The notes beneath the pieces were generated by a model, which saw only the letters and a program-made list of their open reading frames with translations, was not told the origin of the DNA and ran no database searches. The position numbers and the translations under genes are program-made. A stretch of 10,220 nt of DNA from contig JAISBK010000075.1 of the NCBI GenBank assembly GCA_031266255.1, positions 1 to 10,220 of the forward strand. The letters run 5' to 3'. The DNA is from Treponema sp. (GTDB lineage: Bacteria > Spirochaetota > Spirochaetia > Treponematales > Breznakiellaceae). Shown in pieces: positions 1 through 7,800 of this stretch (within the stretch, counting starts at the first letter, position 1; the number at the start of each line of letters is the position of its first letter).

Positions 1-19
1 ATACGTGCTCTTGGCTGAA

Positions 20-48
20 TTAATATCATTGCGGTGGTTCTTTATGAT
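20..48 (+). promoter_or_regulatory. Candidate sigma-70 promoter upstream of the first chemoreceptor gene
   Basis: TTAATA at 20-25 (4 of 6 matches to TTGACA) and TATGAT at 43-48 (5 of 6 matches to TATAAT) are separated by 17 bases, the optimal spacing. Transcription would begin near 55 and give a leader of about 150 bases that contains the C19 tract. The -10 hexamer lies inside a perfect dyad (38-54). I found no better-spaced promoter between the C tract and the start codon. This is a consensus match by eye only. Confidence 0.35.
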
Positions 49-54
49 AAAGAA
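38..54. repeat. Perfect 8-bp inverted repeat (TTCTTTAT-G-ATAAAGAA)
   Basis: The arms at 38-45 and 47-54 are exact reverse complements around a single G, and six T residues follow at 57-62. As RNA it could fold to a 7-bp stem with a 3-base loop, and the T run would fit a weak intrinsic terminator for a gene upstream of the window. The stem has only one G-C pair, so an operator overlapping the candidate -10 is an equal possibility. Confidence 0.45.
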
Positions 55-65
55 AATTTTTTAAT

Positions 66-84
66 CCCCCCCCCCCCCCCCCCC
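66..84. repeat. Homopolymeric tract of 19 C
   Basis: Nineteen consecutive C residues lie between the T-rich segment at 57-65 and the leader of the receptor gene, ending 119 bases before its ATG. Long mononucleotide tracts slip during replication, and poly-G/poly-C tracts control phase-variable genes in several host-associated bacteria, including poly-G tracts upstream of some tpr genes in Treponema pallidum. Here the tract is outside any supported coding region, so any effect would be on transcription, leader structure or mRNA stability. The exact length in an assembled genome is unreliable because sequencing also slips on such runs. Confidence 0.9.
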
Positions 85-185
85 TGTTTCAGTTTATAGC
101 CAAAAACTGGCAGAATGGGCCAGAACGGGGAATTACCTAGATACCTCTGAGGATATCCGTAGAAACTTGAACGATATATGTTATA

Positions 186-194
186 GAGAAGGAG
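186..194 (+). promoter_or_regulatory. Ribosome binding site of the first chemoreceptor gene
   Basis: GAGAAGGAG ends nine bases before the ATG at 204. It is a strong Shine-Dalgarno sequence and fixes that start codon. Confidence 0.75.
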
Positions 195-203
195 TATAAG
201 CGC

Positions 204-2024
204 ATGAACCCTCTTCAAAAGGTAAGCATTGGCAAAAAATTGATAGGCCTCATCACCGTATTTATCGCAGGATACGCGGGATTCGCCTGGTATTCGTTTC
301 ACACCTTGGATAGCCTGCGTATCCACGGTAACCTCTACAATCAAATCATTATGAGTAAAGATCTGATTGCCGACGTTCTCCCGCCGCCTGAATATATCAT
401 TGAATCCTATCTATACGTGTTACAGATGGAGGCTGAAACCAACCCCGCGGAACTGGAACAGGCTGTTTCTCAGTTGAAACGACTCAAGGCGGAGTACGAT
501 GCCCAGCATCAGGCGTGGATGGTTAATCCGCTGCTTGTGCCGGGTGAGATGCGGACCGTCATGCTGGAAAAAATCTACGAGCCGGCGCGCCGGTTTTACG
601 ATATCACCTTTAACCAGTTTATCCCCGCATTGCAGCAGGGCGACCGGCCAAAGGCAACCGTGCTCTTGCAGGATCTCAAGGGCCAGTACCAAGAACACCG
701 AACCTACGTTGACCGGATGGTAACCTTGGCTAAGGCAAACTATGAAACCATAGAAGTCCAGGCGAATCATGCGATCCGTTCCAATACGGTAATCCTGCTT
801 ATTATCGCATTTTCGGTCGTCATACTGGTGCTGATATTAAGCGTCTCCATCTATTTTTCCATAATCAAGCCCATCACCCTGATGACCGATGCGCTGGGTA
901 CCCTTAACACCATGGAAGGAGACTTGACCAGACGGCTCTCGTTAGAAAGTAAGGACGAAATCGGCGAAATGAGCGCCAGGGTCAATACCATTTTTGACTG
1001 CATGATGGATCTGGTCAAAGACATACGGGAACGGACCGGTAATCTGACCAAAAGCGGCGATATTCTGACGGTCCATACCAACGAGACTGCCGCGGCAGTC
1101 AATACCATCAGTACGAATATCCAGAATATGACCGACCGGATTGACCTTCAGTCCTCCAGTATACACGGCATCTCCTCTGCCATAGACCACATCATGAAGA
1201 CCATCCAAACCGTTAACGCCTATGTAGAGGAACAGTCCACGAGCGTGTCCTCTTCTTCCACGGCTATCGACAGCATGATTGCCCAGATCCGGTCGGTGGT
1301 AGGTATTCTGGAACAGAACATCCGGAATGTTACAACCCTTACCGACGCAGTAGAGTTCGTGAGAACAGGACTGAGTACGGTTACTACGGATATGCAGACC
1401 ATTGCCCAGGATTCTGAGGGTCTGCTGGAAATCAACGCATTAATGAAGAGCATCGCCAACCAGACCAATCTCCTTTCGATGAATGCAGCTATTGAGGCGG
1501 CTCACGCAGGGGATGCGGGCAAAGGGTTTTCCGTGGTGTCCGATGAAATCCGCAAACTTGCGGAATCTGCGGGAGAACAGTCGAAGAGTACCGCGGTGAT
1601 GCTGAAAAAGATAAAGGCTTCTATTGATACGATCACCGCTTCGACCCATGAGTTACAGAATCGTTTTAACGCGATTGATGGAGGGGTAAAAACGGTTGCC
1701 CATGAAGAAGAACAGATCCGTACGGCCATGGAGGAGCAACATTCTAGCAGTACTCAGATTTTGAACCGGATTGCCCGGTTAAAGGCGTTGAGCGGCATGT
1801 CCAAACAGAGCGCCGGAGCAATGGAAGACGAGGGGCGGGGGATTATTGGGGAAATCGAAACCCTCCTCAAGATAAGTGGAGAAATCAGTAACGGTATGCG
1901 GGAAATGGCCTCAGGATCGGAACAGATTGCCGCGGCTGCGGTACAGGTCAATGCGCAGAGCCTTCAGAACAACGAAACCATCGCGGCCTTGACCGGTGCG
2001 GTGTCTAAGTTCAAGGTAGATTGA
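204..2024 (+). CDS. Methyl-accepting chemotaxis protein, complete
   Basis: A 606-residue transmembrane chemoreceptor that should signal to CheA through CheW in the polar array. Residues 13-30 form the first membrane helix and about 31-192 a predicted helical periplasmic sensor containing PPPEYIIESYL (about 60-70). Residues 195-220 form the second membrane helix. A HAMP domain follows (about 222-275, with DEIG at 251-254), and then the long coiled-coil methyl-accepting domain to the end. The signalling tip is about 410-450, recognisable from QTNLLSMNAAIEAAHAG and KGFSVVSDEIRKLAE. The ligand is unknown. The short, helical sensor differs from the dCache sensor of the second receptor in this window. 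The C terminus (SKFKVD) lacks the NWETF-type CheR/CheB-docking pentapeptide, as in many receptors outside the enterobacteria. A strong ribosome binding site precedes the ATG. The leader carries a C19 tract that could make expression variable. The gene converges with the transporter gene, 30 bases beyond its stop. Confidence 0.95.
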   Translation: MNPLQKVSIGKKLIGLITVFIAGYAGFAWYSFHTLDSLRIHGNLYNQIIMSKDLIADVLPPPEYIIESYLYVLQMEAETNPAELEQAVSQLKRLKAEYDAQHQAWMVNPLLVPGEMRTVMLEKIYEPARRFYDITFNQFIPALQQGDRPKATVLLQDLKGQYQEHRTYVDRMVTLAKANYETIEVQANHAIRSNTVILLIIAFSVVILVLILSVSIYFSIIKPITLMTDALGTLNTMEGDLTRRLSLESKDEIGEMSARVNTIFDCMMDLVKDIRERTGNLTKSGDILTVHTNETAAAVNTISTNIQNMTDRIDLQSSSIHGISSAIDHIMKTIQTVNAYVEEQSTSVSSSSTAIDSMIAQIRSVVGILEQNIRNVTTLTDAVEFVRTGLSTVTTDMQTIAQDSEGLLEINALMKSIANQTNLLSMNAAIEAAHAGDAGKGFSVVSDEIRKLAESAGEQSKSTAVMLKKIKASIDTITASTHELQNRFNAIDGGVKTVAHEEEQIRTAMEEQHSSSTQILNRIARLKALSGMSKQSAGAMEDEGRGIIGEIETLLKISGEISNGMREMASGSEQIAAAAVQVNAQSLQNNETIAALTGAVSKFKVD

Positions 2025-2069
2025 GCTTTTTCGTAAAGAACAGGGCATGATACCTTAAAACAAGCTCAA
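2021..2069. terminator. Inverted repeat spanning the convergent gene junction
   Basis: TTGAGCTT at 2021-2028 and AAGCTCAA at 2062-2069 are exact reverse complements around a 33-base loop. The left arm includes the receptor's TGA and the right arm the last codons of the transporter. The position suits a two-way terminator, but the loop is long and no T run follows directly on either strand, so the call is weak. No better terminator is visible at this junction. Confidence 0.25.
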
Positions 2070-3023
2070 GGCTCGCAGAGCAGATATGATGCCAAACATG
2101 GTAAACATGGACAGTACGGTGGAAAGATACACGATCTGAGCGGCGAATTCCGGATCCATCTGATAGTTTCGCGCCATAACGAGATTACCAACGGCACAGG
2201 GAGCCCCAAAAGCCACTGCCAATGCTCCCAATTCTGGTCCCCGAAAGCCCATCCCAATGATTATGGGCAGCAGTATTCCGGGAATAATCACTACGCGTAC
2301 CATACAGGCACCTAGTACCGGGCCGATGTTGTGGGCCAGTTTCTTGAGGTCAATCTGTGCCCCAAGCAGGAGCAGGGAAATCGGTGTTCCGGTGATGGCT
2401 ATCGACCGGATCCCATTTTTCAGGAAAACCGGCAGGTTAATATGGCATACTGAAAGGATGATCCCCAGCACTGAACCGATAATCAGGGGATTTTTCCCAA
2501 TATCCAAGGCAGTCCATTTGAGCGCCCCTGCCAGTGGGGAAGGCTCCTCTGAGCTGCGGAGCAGGTAGGCATGATAGACCATGGTGATCACGGTTAAAAA
2601 ATTAAACAGGATAATCGTAACCGGTACCAGCATGGCAGCAACCTTGACGCCTGATTCCCCGAAAAGGTTTGCCGCGAGGGGTAATCCATAAATAAGGTTG
2701 TTTGAACGGAATGAGGTAACTATGAAGATGCAACGCCGAGAAGGGGCTTTGATCGTCTTGGTGAAGATAAGCCACGCGAGGAGTGCGGTAAGGAAGATAC
2801 CCACGATGGCAAAGACCAGAAGCTTGAGATTAAATTCAGCATAATAATCAATAGACAGGGTGCTATTAAATATATGCAGGGAAAGGAGGTATCGAAAACA
2901 TAGGTTGTTAAGGACGCCAATATCCGCTTCTTTAATATCCTGGCGTAAGGCAATAAACCACCCCAGGGCTACGGTGCATAATAAGGGGGCAATGGCATTA
3001 AAGCTAAATCGTAATACGTCCAA
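2055..3023 (-). CDS. AEC (auxin efflux carrier) family membrane transporter
   Basis: A 322-residue integral membrane protein of the AEC family, whose bacterial members move organic acids such as malate or lactate, or other small anions. The substrate here cannot be told from sequence. About ten hydrophobic helices are visible. Family-typical stretches include FRSNNLIYGLPL (105-116), KNPLIIGSVLG (177-187), TPISLLLLGAQI (213-224) and APCAVGNLVMARNYQ (274-288), followed by a final helix pair. The length is normal for the family. The start is a TTG at 3023-3021. A TGA lies in the same frame two codons earlier, so no longer protein is possible, and AGGA about nine bases upstream can serve as ribosome binding site. 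That TGA is the stop of the preceding gene, which leaves only three bases between the genes and suggests translational coupling. It is the last gene of a three-gene operon. Confidence 0.9.
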   Translation of the reverse strand: MDVLRFSFNAIAPLLCTVALGWFIALRQDIKEADIGVLNNLCFRYLLSLHIFNSTLSIDYYAEFNLKLLVFAIVGIFLTALLAWLIFTKTIKAPSRRCIFIVTSFRSNNLIYGLPLAANLFGESGVKVAAMLVPVTIILFNFLTVITMVYHAYLLRSSEEPSPLAGALKWTALDIGKNPLIIGSVLGIILSVCHINLPVFLKNGIRSIAITGTPISLLLLGAQIDLKKLAHNIGPVLGACMVRVVIIPGILLPIIIGMGFRGPELGALAVAFGAPCAVGNLVMARNYQMDPEFAAQIVYLSTVLSMFTMFGIISALRALSLF

Positions 3024-3026
3024 GAT

Positions 3027-3749
3027 TCATTCCTGGCTTGGGGAAAGCTCCCGTCCCTGGAGATAGGCTTCCAGCAGAGCCTGTTCATTACCTTGGAAAG
3101 AGCGGAATTCGAGGATAGCAACCCGGCCTGGGTGGATCAGCTTGCAGACCGGAGAAAGTACCTGTTTCCCGGCCCGGAGGGAACAGCCGGGTAATTCCAT
3201 GTTCACCGGTATGTCTTTCATGGAAGTAAGATAATCAGGATAAAAGGAAATCCCACACGCTGAAATGCTGATAACCCTTCCGGTGATGAGCACTTGCGTA
3301 AACGGGTGAGAAATGACCAAGCCAAAACGGTTCCATGAGTCCTCAAAGTACCGGCGAACCCGGTATTGTTCCTGGGCTGGAATACTCTCCCGTAAAATGC
3401 CTTGCAGCCGCTTGATTTCCAGTGGGTCATCCAAGGCTTCCATAACCAGACCATTTACCCCCAGATAAAACGCTTTTGAGGCTGCTTCCAAAGGGAACTG
3501 GCTGCCTTTGAGGATGATAATAGGACACTGTTCTTTGGACCATTCGCTTCTCACGAATTGCAGCAAGACCTTCCAATGCCAGGGAAAATCTTGGGCACTG
3601 ATGATGATCCCCTGGGGCTCCACTTCTTCAAGGTTGTCCATACTTTTAAGTACATACCGATAACGAATGAGATCGAATCCCATAGCTTTAGTATAGTAAG
3701 AAACCCGATCAAAGGTATCATCAGAACCAATGACCAGCAGTAGCTTCAT
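3027..3749 (-). CDS. Pseudo-receiver plus PilZ-like domain protein
   Basis: A 240-residue soluble protein. Residues 1-120 look like a response-regulator receiver fold, with a first strand ending in an acidic pair (LLLVIGSDD), a third strand PQGIIIS and a fourth PIIILKGS. The phosphate-accepting Asp is replaced (S51/A52), and the usual Thr/Ser and Lys positions are not evident, so it should not be phosphorylated. Residues 128-235 resemble a PilZ domain: an Arg cluster (R130, R132, R133), then GRVISISACG (157-166), and a final helix after AILEF. PilZ domains often bind cyclic di-GMP through RxxxR and D/NxSxxG. Both motifs are imperfect here, so binding is doubtful. The ATG at 3749 has GGAG five bases upstream, 12 bases after the stop of the exported-protein gene. 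It may be a regulatory or scaffold protein. The receiver-like and PilZ-like assignments are by eye. Confidence 0.6.
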   Translation of the reverse strand: MKLLLVIGSDDTFDRVSYYTKAMGFDLIRYRYVLKSMDNLEEVEPQGIIISAQDFPWHWKVLLQFVRSEWSKEQCPIIILKGSQFPLEAASKAFYLGVNGLVMEALDDPLEIKRLQGILRESIPAQEQYRVRRYFEDSWNRFGLVISHPFTQVLITGRVISISACGISFYPDYLTSMKDIPVNMELPGCSLRAGKQVLSPVCKLIHPGRVAILEFRSFQGNEQALLEAYLQGRELSPSQE

Positions 3750-3761
3750 CTGGTCTCCAGA

Positions 3762-4757
3762 TCATTCAGTTCCTAAATTGATAACCGAATAATCCACAAT
3801 GGTCCATATATCATATTTACGGTGTACATAATAGGTATACCGTTTCTTTTCCGTAATGCTAGGTCCAATCTTAAATTTCTCTAAAACCACTACCATACCT
3901 TCTATTTCATTGTAGTTGGTCTGTTCAATCTGGAATTCCGTAGGGATGGTTACAATATCCCCGTCCACCACCTGGTTTTGCAGATCCCTTCGATACCGGG
4001 CTACCAACTGCTGACGGCCCTCTTCAGATTCTGCTAACCATTGCCGCTGCCGCACCCCATCCCGGGCAAGCATGGTTTCCAGATCAAGGTAGAGGAAAAA
4101 CTTTTCCCATTGAGACTTTTGTCGTGCACTTAACAGGTATTTGACCACCTCGTCAGGGGGCAGCTTTTCCCGTACCAAGACCGCATTGGTTTCCACATCC
4201 ATTTCCAGGGGTATCCCATCGGGACCTATGATTGAAGGTGGCCTAAGGCTCAAAGAGAGCCGGTTTGATTCCAGAGGAAGGATAGCGGCATTTCCCTCGA
4301 CGACCATCCGGTACAAGTTAGGATACATCTTTGCCTGAACAATGAAGGACCCGCTCTGCTGTAAATCCGCATAGTTCCGGAGATCTTCTACAAATGAAAA
4401 GGATTCTCCGCTCTCCACGGTAATCTCCCGGAAATAAACCTGTTGATACTGGTTTCGTTTACGTACGAGGAACTGGGCCGGCTCCAAAAGCCGGTTCGTC
4501 ATGGTTCTCACCGAAAAATCAAGGGAAAAGGCCCGTTCATCTGCCAATTTAAAATGGAAGGGAGAAGGGCTGTTATTGGTGATGGTTACCTGTACATAAA
4601 TAGGATCGAGGCTCCCTGAAAGGTCTGCAGTACCTTGAATATAGTAGATGCGCTTATCAAAATACCGTATACTCAATACAATTTCAGCGGAAGCTGCGGA
4701 GAGGACTCCCAAAAATAGAACCGCTATAAAAAAGATGATACTATAGAATTGTTTCAC
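3762..4757 (-). CDS. Exported protein of unknown function (signal peptide, Ig-like and NTF2-like regions)
   Basis: I do not recognise a named family. Read from the GTG at 4757 the product has 331 residues. Its N terminus is a classical signal peptide: a basic KQ start, a hydrophobic core (FYSIIFFIAVLFLG) and an ASA cleavage site followed by E. No lipobox Cys is present, so the protein is probably periplasmic or surface-exposed. The first half of the mature protein is beta-rich with a VQVTITNNS segment, suggesting an Ig-like sandwich. The last ~120 residues, from about PPDEVVKYLL to the WTIVDYSV strand, have the look of an NTF2-like domain. An in-frame ATG at 4793 would add 12 residues, but it has no ribosome binding site. 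The GTG has GGAG seven bases upstream and gives the more typical signal peptide. First gene of the minus-strand operon; the pseudo-receiver/PilZ-like gene follows 12 bases later. Confidence 0.8.
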   Translation of the reverse strand: MKQFYSIIFFIAVLFLGVLSAASAEIVLSIRYFDKRIYYIQGTADLSGSLDPIYVQVTITNNSPSPFHFKLADERAFSLDFSVRTMTNRLLEPAQFLVRKRNQYQQVYFREITVESGESFSFVEDLRNYADLQQSGSFIVQAKMYPNLYRMVVEGNAAILPLESNRLSLSLRPPSIIGPDGIPLEMDVETNAVLVREKLPPDEVVKYLLSARQKSQWEKFFLYLDLETMLARDGVRQRQWLAESEEGRQQLVARYRRDLQNQVVDGDIVTIPTEFQIEQTNYNEIEGMVVVLEKFKIGPSITEKKRYTYYVHRKYDIWTIVDYSVINLGTE

Positions 4758-4765
4758 CGTGAAAC
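4751..4765. repeat. Perfect 7-bp inverted repeat between divergent genes (GTTTCAC-C-GTGAAAC)
   Basis: The arms at 4751-4757 and 4759-4765 are exact reverse complements around one base. On the minus strand the dyad covers the preferred GTG start of the exported-protein gene, and on the plus strand it overlaps a weak -35-like sequence (GTGAAA) for mfd. It has the shape of a repressor operator, but the coding of the exported protein could also produce it by chance. Confidence 0.4.
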
Positions 4766-4768
4766 TCC
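4765..4768 (-). promoter_or_regulatory. Ribosome binding site that decides the start of the exported-protein gene
   Basis: On the minus strand GGAG lies seven bases before the GTG at 4757. No comparable purine-rich sequence precedes the ATG at 4793, which favours the shorter protein. Confidence 0.55.
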
Positions 4769-4800
4769 GTGGTTCATAAGGTATACTGCCCATGATGGTT

Positions 4801-4816
4801 TAATATATATTATAGT
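4801..4816. promoter_or_regulatory. AT-rich divergent promoter region
   Basis: Positions 4801-4812 are a perfect 12-base palindrome (TAATATATATTA). On the minus strand TATAAT at 4814-4809 is a perfect -10 hexamer for the exported-protein operon, with transcription expected to start near 4802; its -35 is poor. On the plus strand TATTAT (4808-4813) and TATACT (4782-4787) are possible -10 sequences for mfd, neither with a good -35. It is likely the shared control region of the two divergent units. Confidence 0.4.
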
Positions 4817-4831
4817 AATCGGTACGTTATT

Positions 4832-7800
4832 ATGAATACCTTATCCTTTCCTTCATTGCTGAGTCAAGTTACTGCTTCTCAAAGCATACGGCAGGTGGTT
4901 TCAGCGTTTAAGCAAGGACGGTTCCCCCTAGAAATTGAGGCGGTAGAAGGCTCCCTTGCGGCTATCCTCCTCTCCCTGCTCTCAGAAACTAGTGCTGCTC
5001 CTTTCCTGGTAGTGGTTCCCACTGAAACCGACGCGGCTAAGTTGGCCGCAGACCTACAAAGCCTCGGAACCTCAGCGCTGGTGTTTCCCTGGTGGGGAGC
5101 CTTACCCTACCAGGACCTATCCCCTCATGCCGCGGTGTTCGGAGAACGGATCAGAGTCCTCAGTCTTTTGGTAGCCGGGGAGGATGCTTTGGAGCCGTGC
5201 CGTATGGTCATTACCTCCCAACGGGGATTCCTCAGCCCGGTTCCCTCCCCTGAGTACCTGAGAAGCCTCCTCATCCTTCTGAAACGAGGAGATACCCTGG
5301 ACACCTCTTTACTCGCCGCACGCTTGGTCAGCTACGGCTATACCCGGGTCTCCAAAGTCCAGGTTCAGGGCGAATTTGCCCTCCGCGGGGAAGTACTGGA
5401 CATCCTCATGGGAGGAGACGAGACAGCCTGCCGTATCCTTTTCAATTTTAACCAAATAGAATCCATAAAATGCTTCGACCCCCTCACCCAAACCAGCAAA
5501 ATCTCCCTCACCCATGTTTTGCTCCGTCCTTTTAGTATAAACGAAGGGAGAGCACCTGCGCAGCCAACACCGGACAAGCAAAAAAATGGACCACTAAGCG
5601 CTGTTGCACCAGGGACCGAGGAAGCCCTTACTCGAACCCACACGGCCACTAAGGGACAACTAGAAATGTATTTTGAGGGAGGGGCGGTTTGTTTTGTTGA
5701 TAGGGAGCGGCTGGAGAATGCCCAGGAGTCGCTGGAACGGGAATGTAGGAGCTTGTATGCCAAGGTGTGCCGGGAACGGGATGTTCCCAAACCAGAGGAG
5801 ATCCTCTTTAATTTTAAGGAACTCTTCCAGAGCAGCCCCCGGCGCTTTTCTTTTATGAGCATGAAAGGCGGAGGAGAGCCGGGGGCGCTGCGGCTTTCCC
5901 TGGCTGGGGAACCGCCCCGGAGTTTTTTCGGCAATGTCAATTATTTAAAAGAAGAATTTGCAGCCCTGGCACAAGAGGGCTGGAAGATCCTCGTGGCAGC
6001 GGAATCGGATGTACAGGCAACCCGCATACAGGAGCTCTTAAAGGATGAGGCGCATGTTTCAATACACTCCCTGCCCCTTTCCTCAGGGTTTGCCTTACCG
6101 GATATCAAGCTCATGGTGGTACAGGAAAACGAGATCTTCGGCAGGAGGAAGCGGCTCCCCCGGTCATTGAAAACCGTCCGCAGTGTGGCTATCGACACGT
6201 TCGTGGAACTCAACCCCGAAGACTTTGTGGTACATGTGAACTATGGTATCGGCCTCTTTAAGGGGATCGAGCGGATTCGGGCGCTGGGACATGAACGGGA
6301 CTATATCAAACTGGAATATGCCGGTGAAGAGTTCGTCTTTGTCCCGATTGAGCAGGTGAACCTGGTACAGCGGTACATCGGGAACGCGGGAAGCCCTCCT
6401 CGATTGGATAAACTTGGTTCTAAATCCTGGGAAAACCGGAAGGGCAGGGTCAAACAAGCCGTGGAAGACATTGCCCAAAAACTCATTGCCCTCTATTCCA
6501 AGCGCAAAGCAGTTCAGGGCTTCTCCTTCCCTGCGGACTCGGAATGGCAGACCATGTTTGAAGCAACCTTTCCCTTTGAGGAAACCGAGGATCAGATCCG
6601 TTGTGTAGAGGAGATCAAGGCGGACATGGAAAGTCCGCATCCCATGGATCGACTGGTTTGCGGGGATGTGGGCTACGGCAAGACTGAAGTGGCGGTCAGA
6701 GCCTGCTTCAAGGCCATCATGGGTGGGAAGCAGGTGGCGTTTCTCGCGCCTACCACGATCCTGGCGGAACAACACTTTGAGAACTTCCAAGAACGGTTCT
6801 CCCAGTTTCCGGTGCGGCTTGCCATGCTCTCCCGTCTGGTAGAACGGGGCGCGGTGAAGAAGAGCCTACACGGGATCAACGAGGGAGCCATCGACCTTAT
6901 CGTAGGAACCCACAGGCTCATCCAGAAAGACGTGGTCTTCAAGAACCTTGGGCTTTTGGTCATTGATGAGGAACAACGGTTCGGGGTGAAGGATAAGGAA
7001 CGGCTGAAGGAACTGAAAACCAACGTAGACTGCCTCAGCCTCAGCGCCACTCCTATACCTCGAACCCTGCACATGAGCCTACTCAAAATCAGGGATATGA
7101 GCATCCTGGCCACTGCACCGCAAAATCGGCATCCCATTGAAACGGTAATCGAAGAATACAATGAAACCCGGCTTGCCACGGCTATTCGATGGGAAGTGGA
7201 ACGGGGTGGGCAGGTCTTTTTTCTGCACAACCAGATCGAAAGCCTCGCAGATACCCGGCGCAGGATCGAGCGGCTGGTACCGGAAATGCTGGTGGACACC
7301 GCCCACGGCCAGATGGATCCTCAAGACCTGGAAGATGTAATGCACCGCTTTATTCACGGCGGTTTTCATGTGCTGGTATCCACCACGATCATCGAAAACG
7401 GTATTGATATTCCCAATGTGAATACCATCATCATTGACCGGGCGGACATGTACGGGGTTTCCCAGTTGTATCAGCTCCGGGGCCGGGTGGGCCGATCCGA
7501 CCGGGTGGCCTATGCGTATTTCTTTTATCCCCAAGGCCGTTCTTTGTCGGAGGTGGCCATGAAGCGGCTTCAGGTGATTTCTGATTTTACCGAGCTTGGT
7601 TCCGGGTTTAAGATCGCCATGAAGGACATGGAGATCCGGGGCGCGGGGAACCTGCTAGGCCGGGAACAATCCGGGGACATCTATTCGGTGGGCTTTGATC
7701 TGTATCTCAAACTGTTGGACGAGGCGGTGAACCGCCTGAAAGATGACCAGTACGAAGCTGATACCGAGACCCTCTTAGAACTGGAATATTCCGGGTTTAT

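Noticed and set aside
1..41. End of an upstream gene
   Set aside because: The segment is too short to support a reading frame, and stop codons occur early.
42..344. Minus-strand open frame across the C tract that would encode a run of Gly
   Set aside because: It overlaps the well-supported receptor start, has no family features, and its frame depends on the exact tract length.
1408..1570. Similarity of this segment to 10024-10200 as a DNA repeat
   Set aside because: It is the conserved signalling tip shared by chemoreceptors. The DNA has diverged at many sites, so it reflects paralogy, not a recent duplication.
5580..5586. Run of seven A in mfd as a frameshift or slippage site
   Set aside because: The frame continues intact through it and the protein is full length. 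It lies in a variable linker, and nothing indicates programmed slippage.
6164..7299. Long minus-strand open frames inside mfd
   Set aside because: They are frame shadows of a strongly conserved gene whose motifs all lie on the plus strand.
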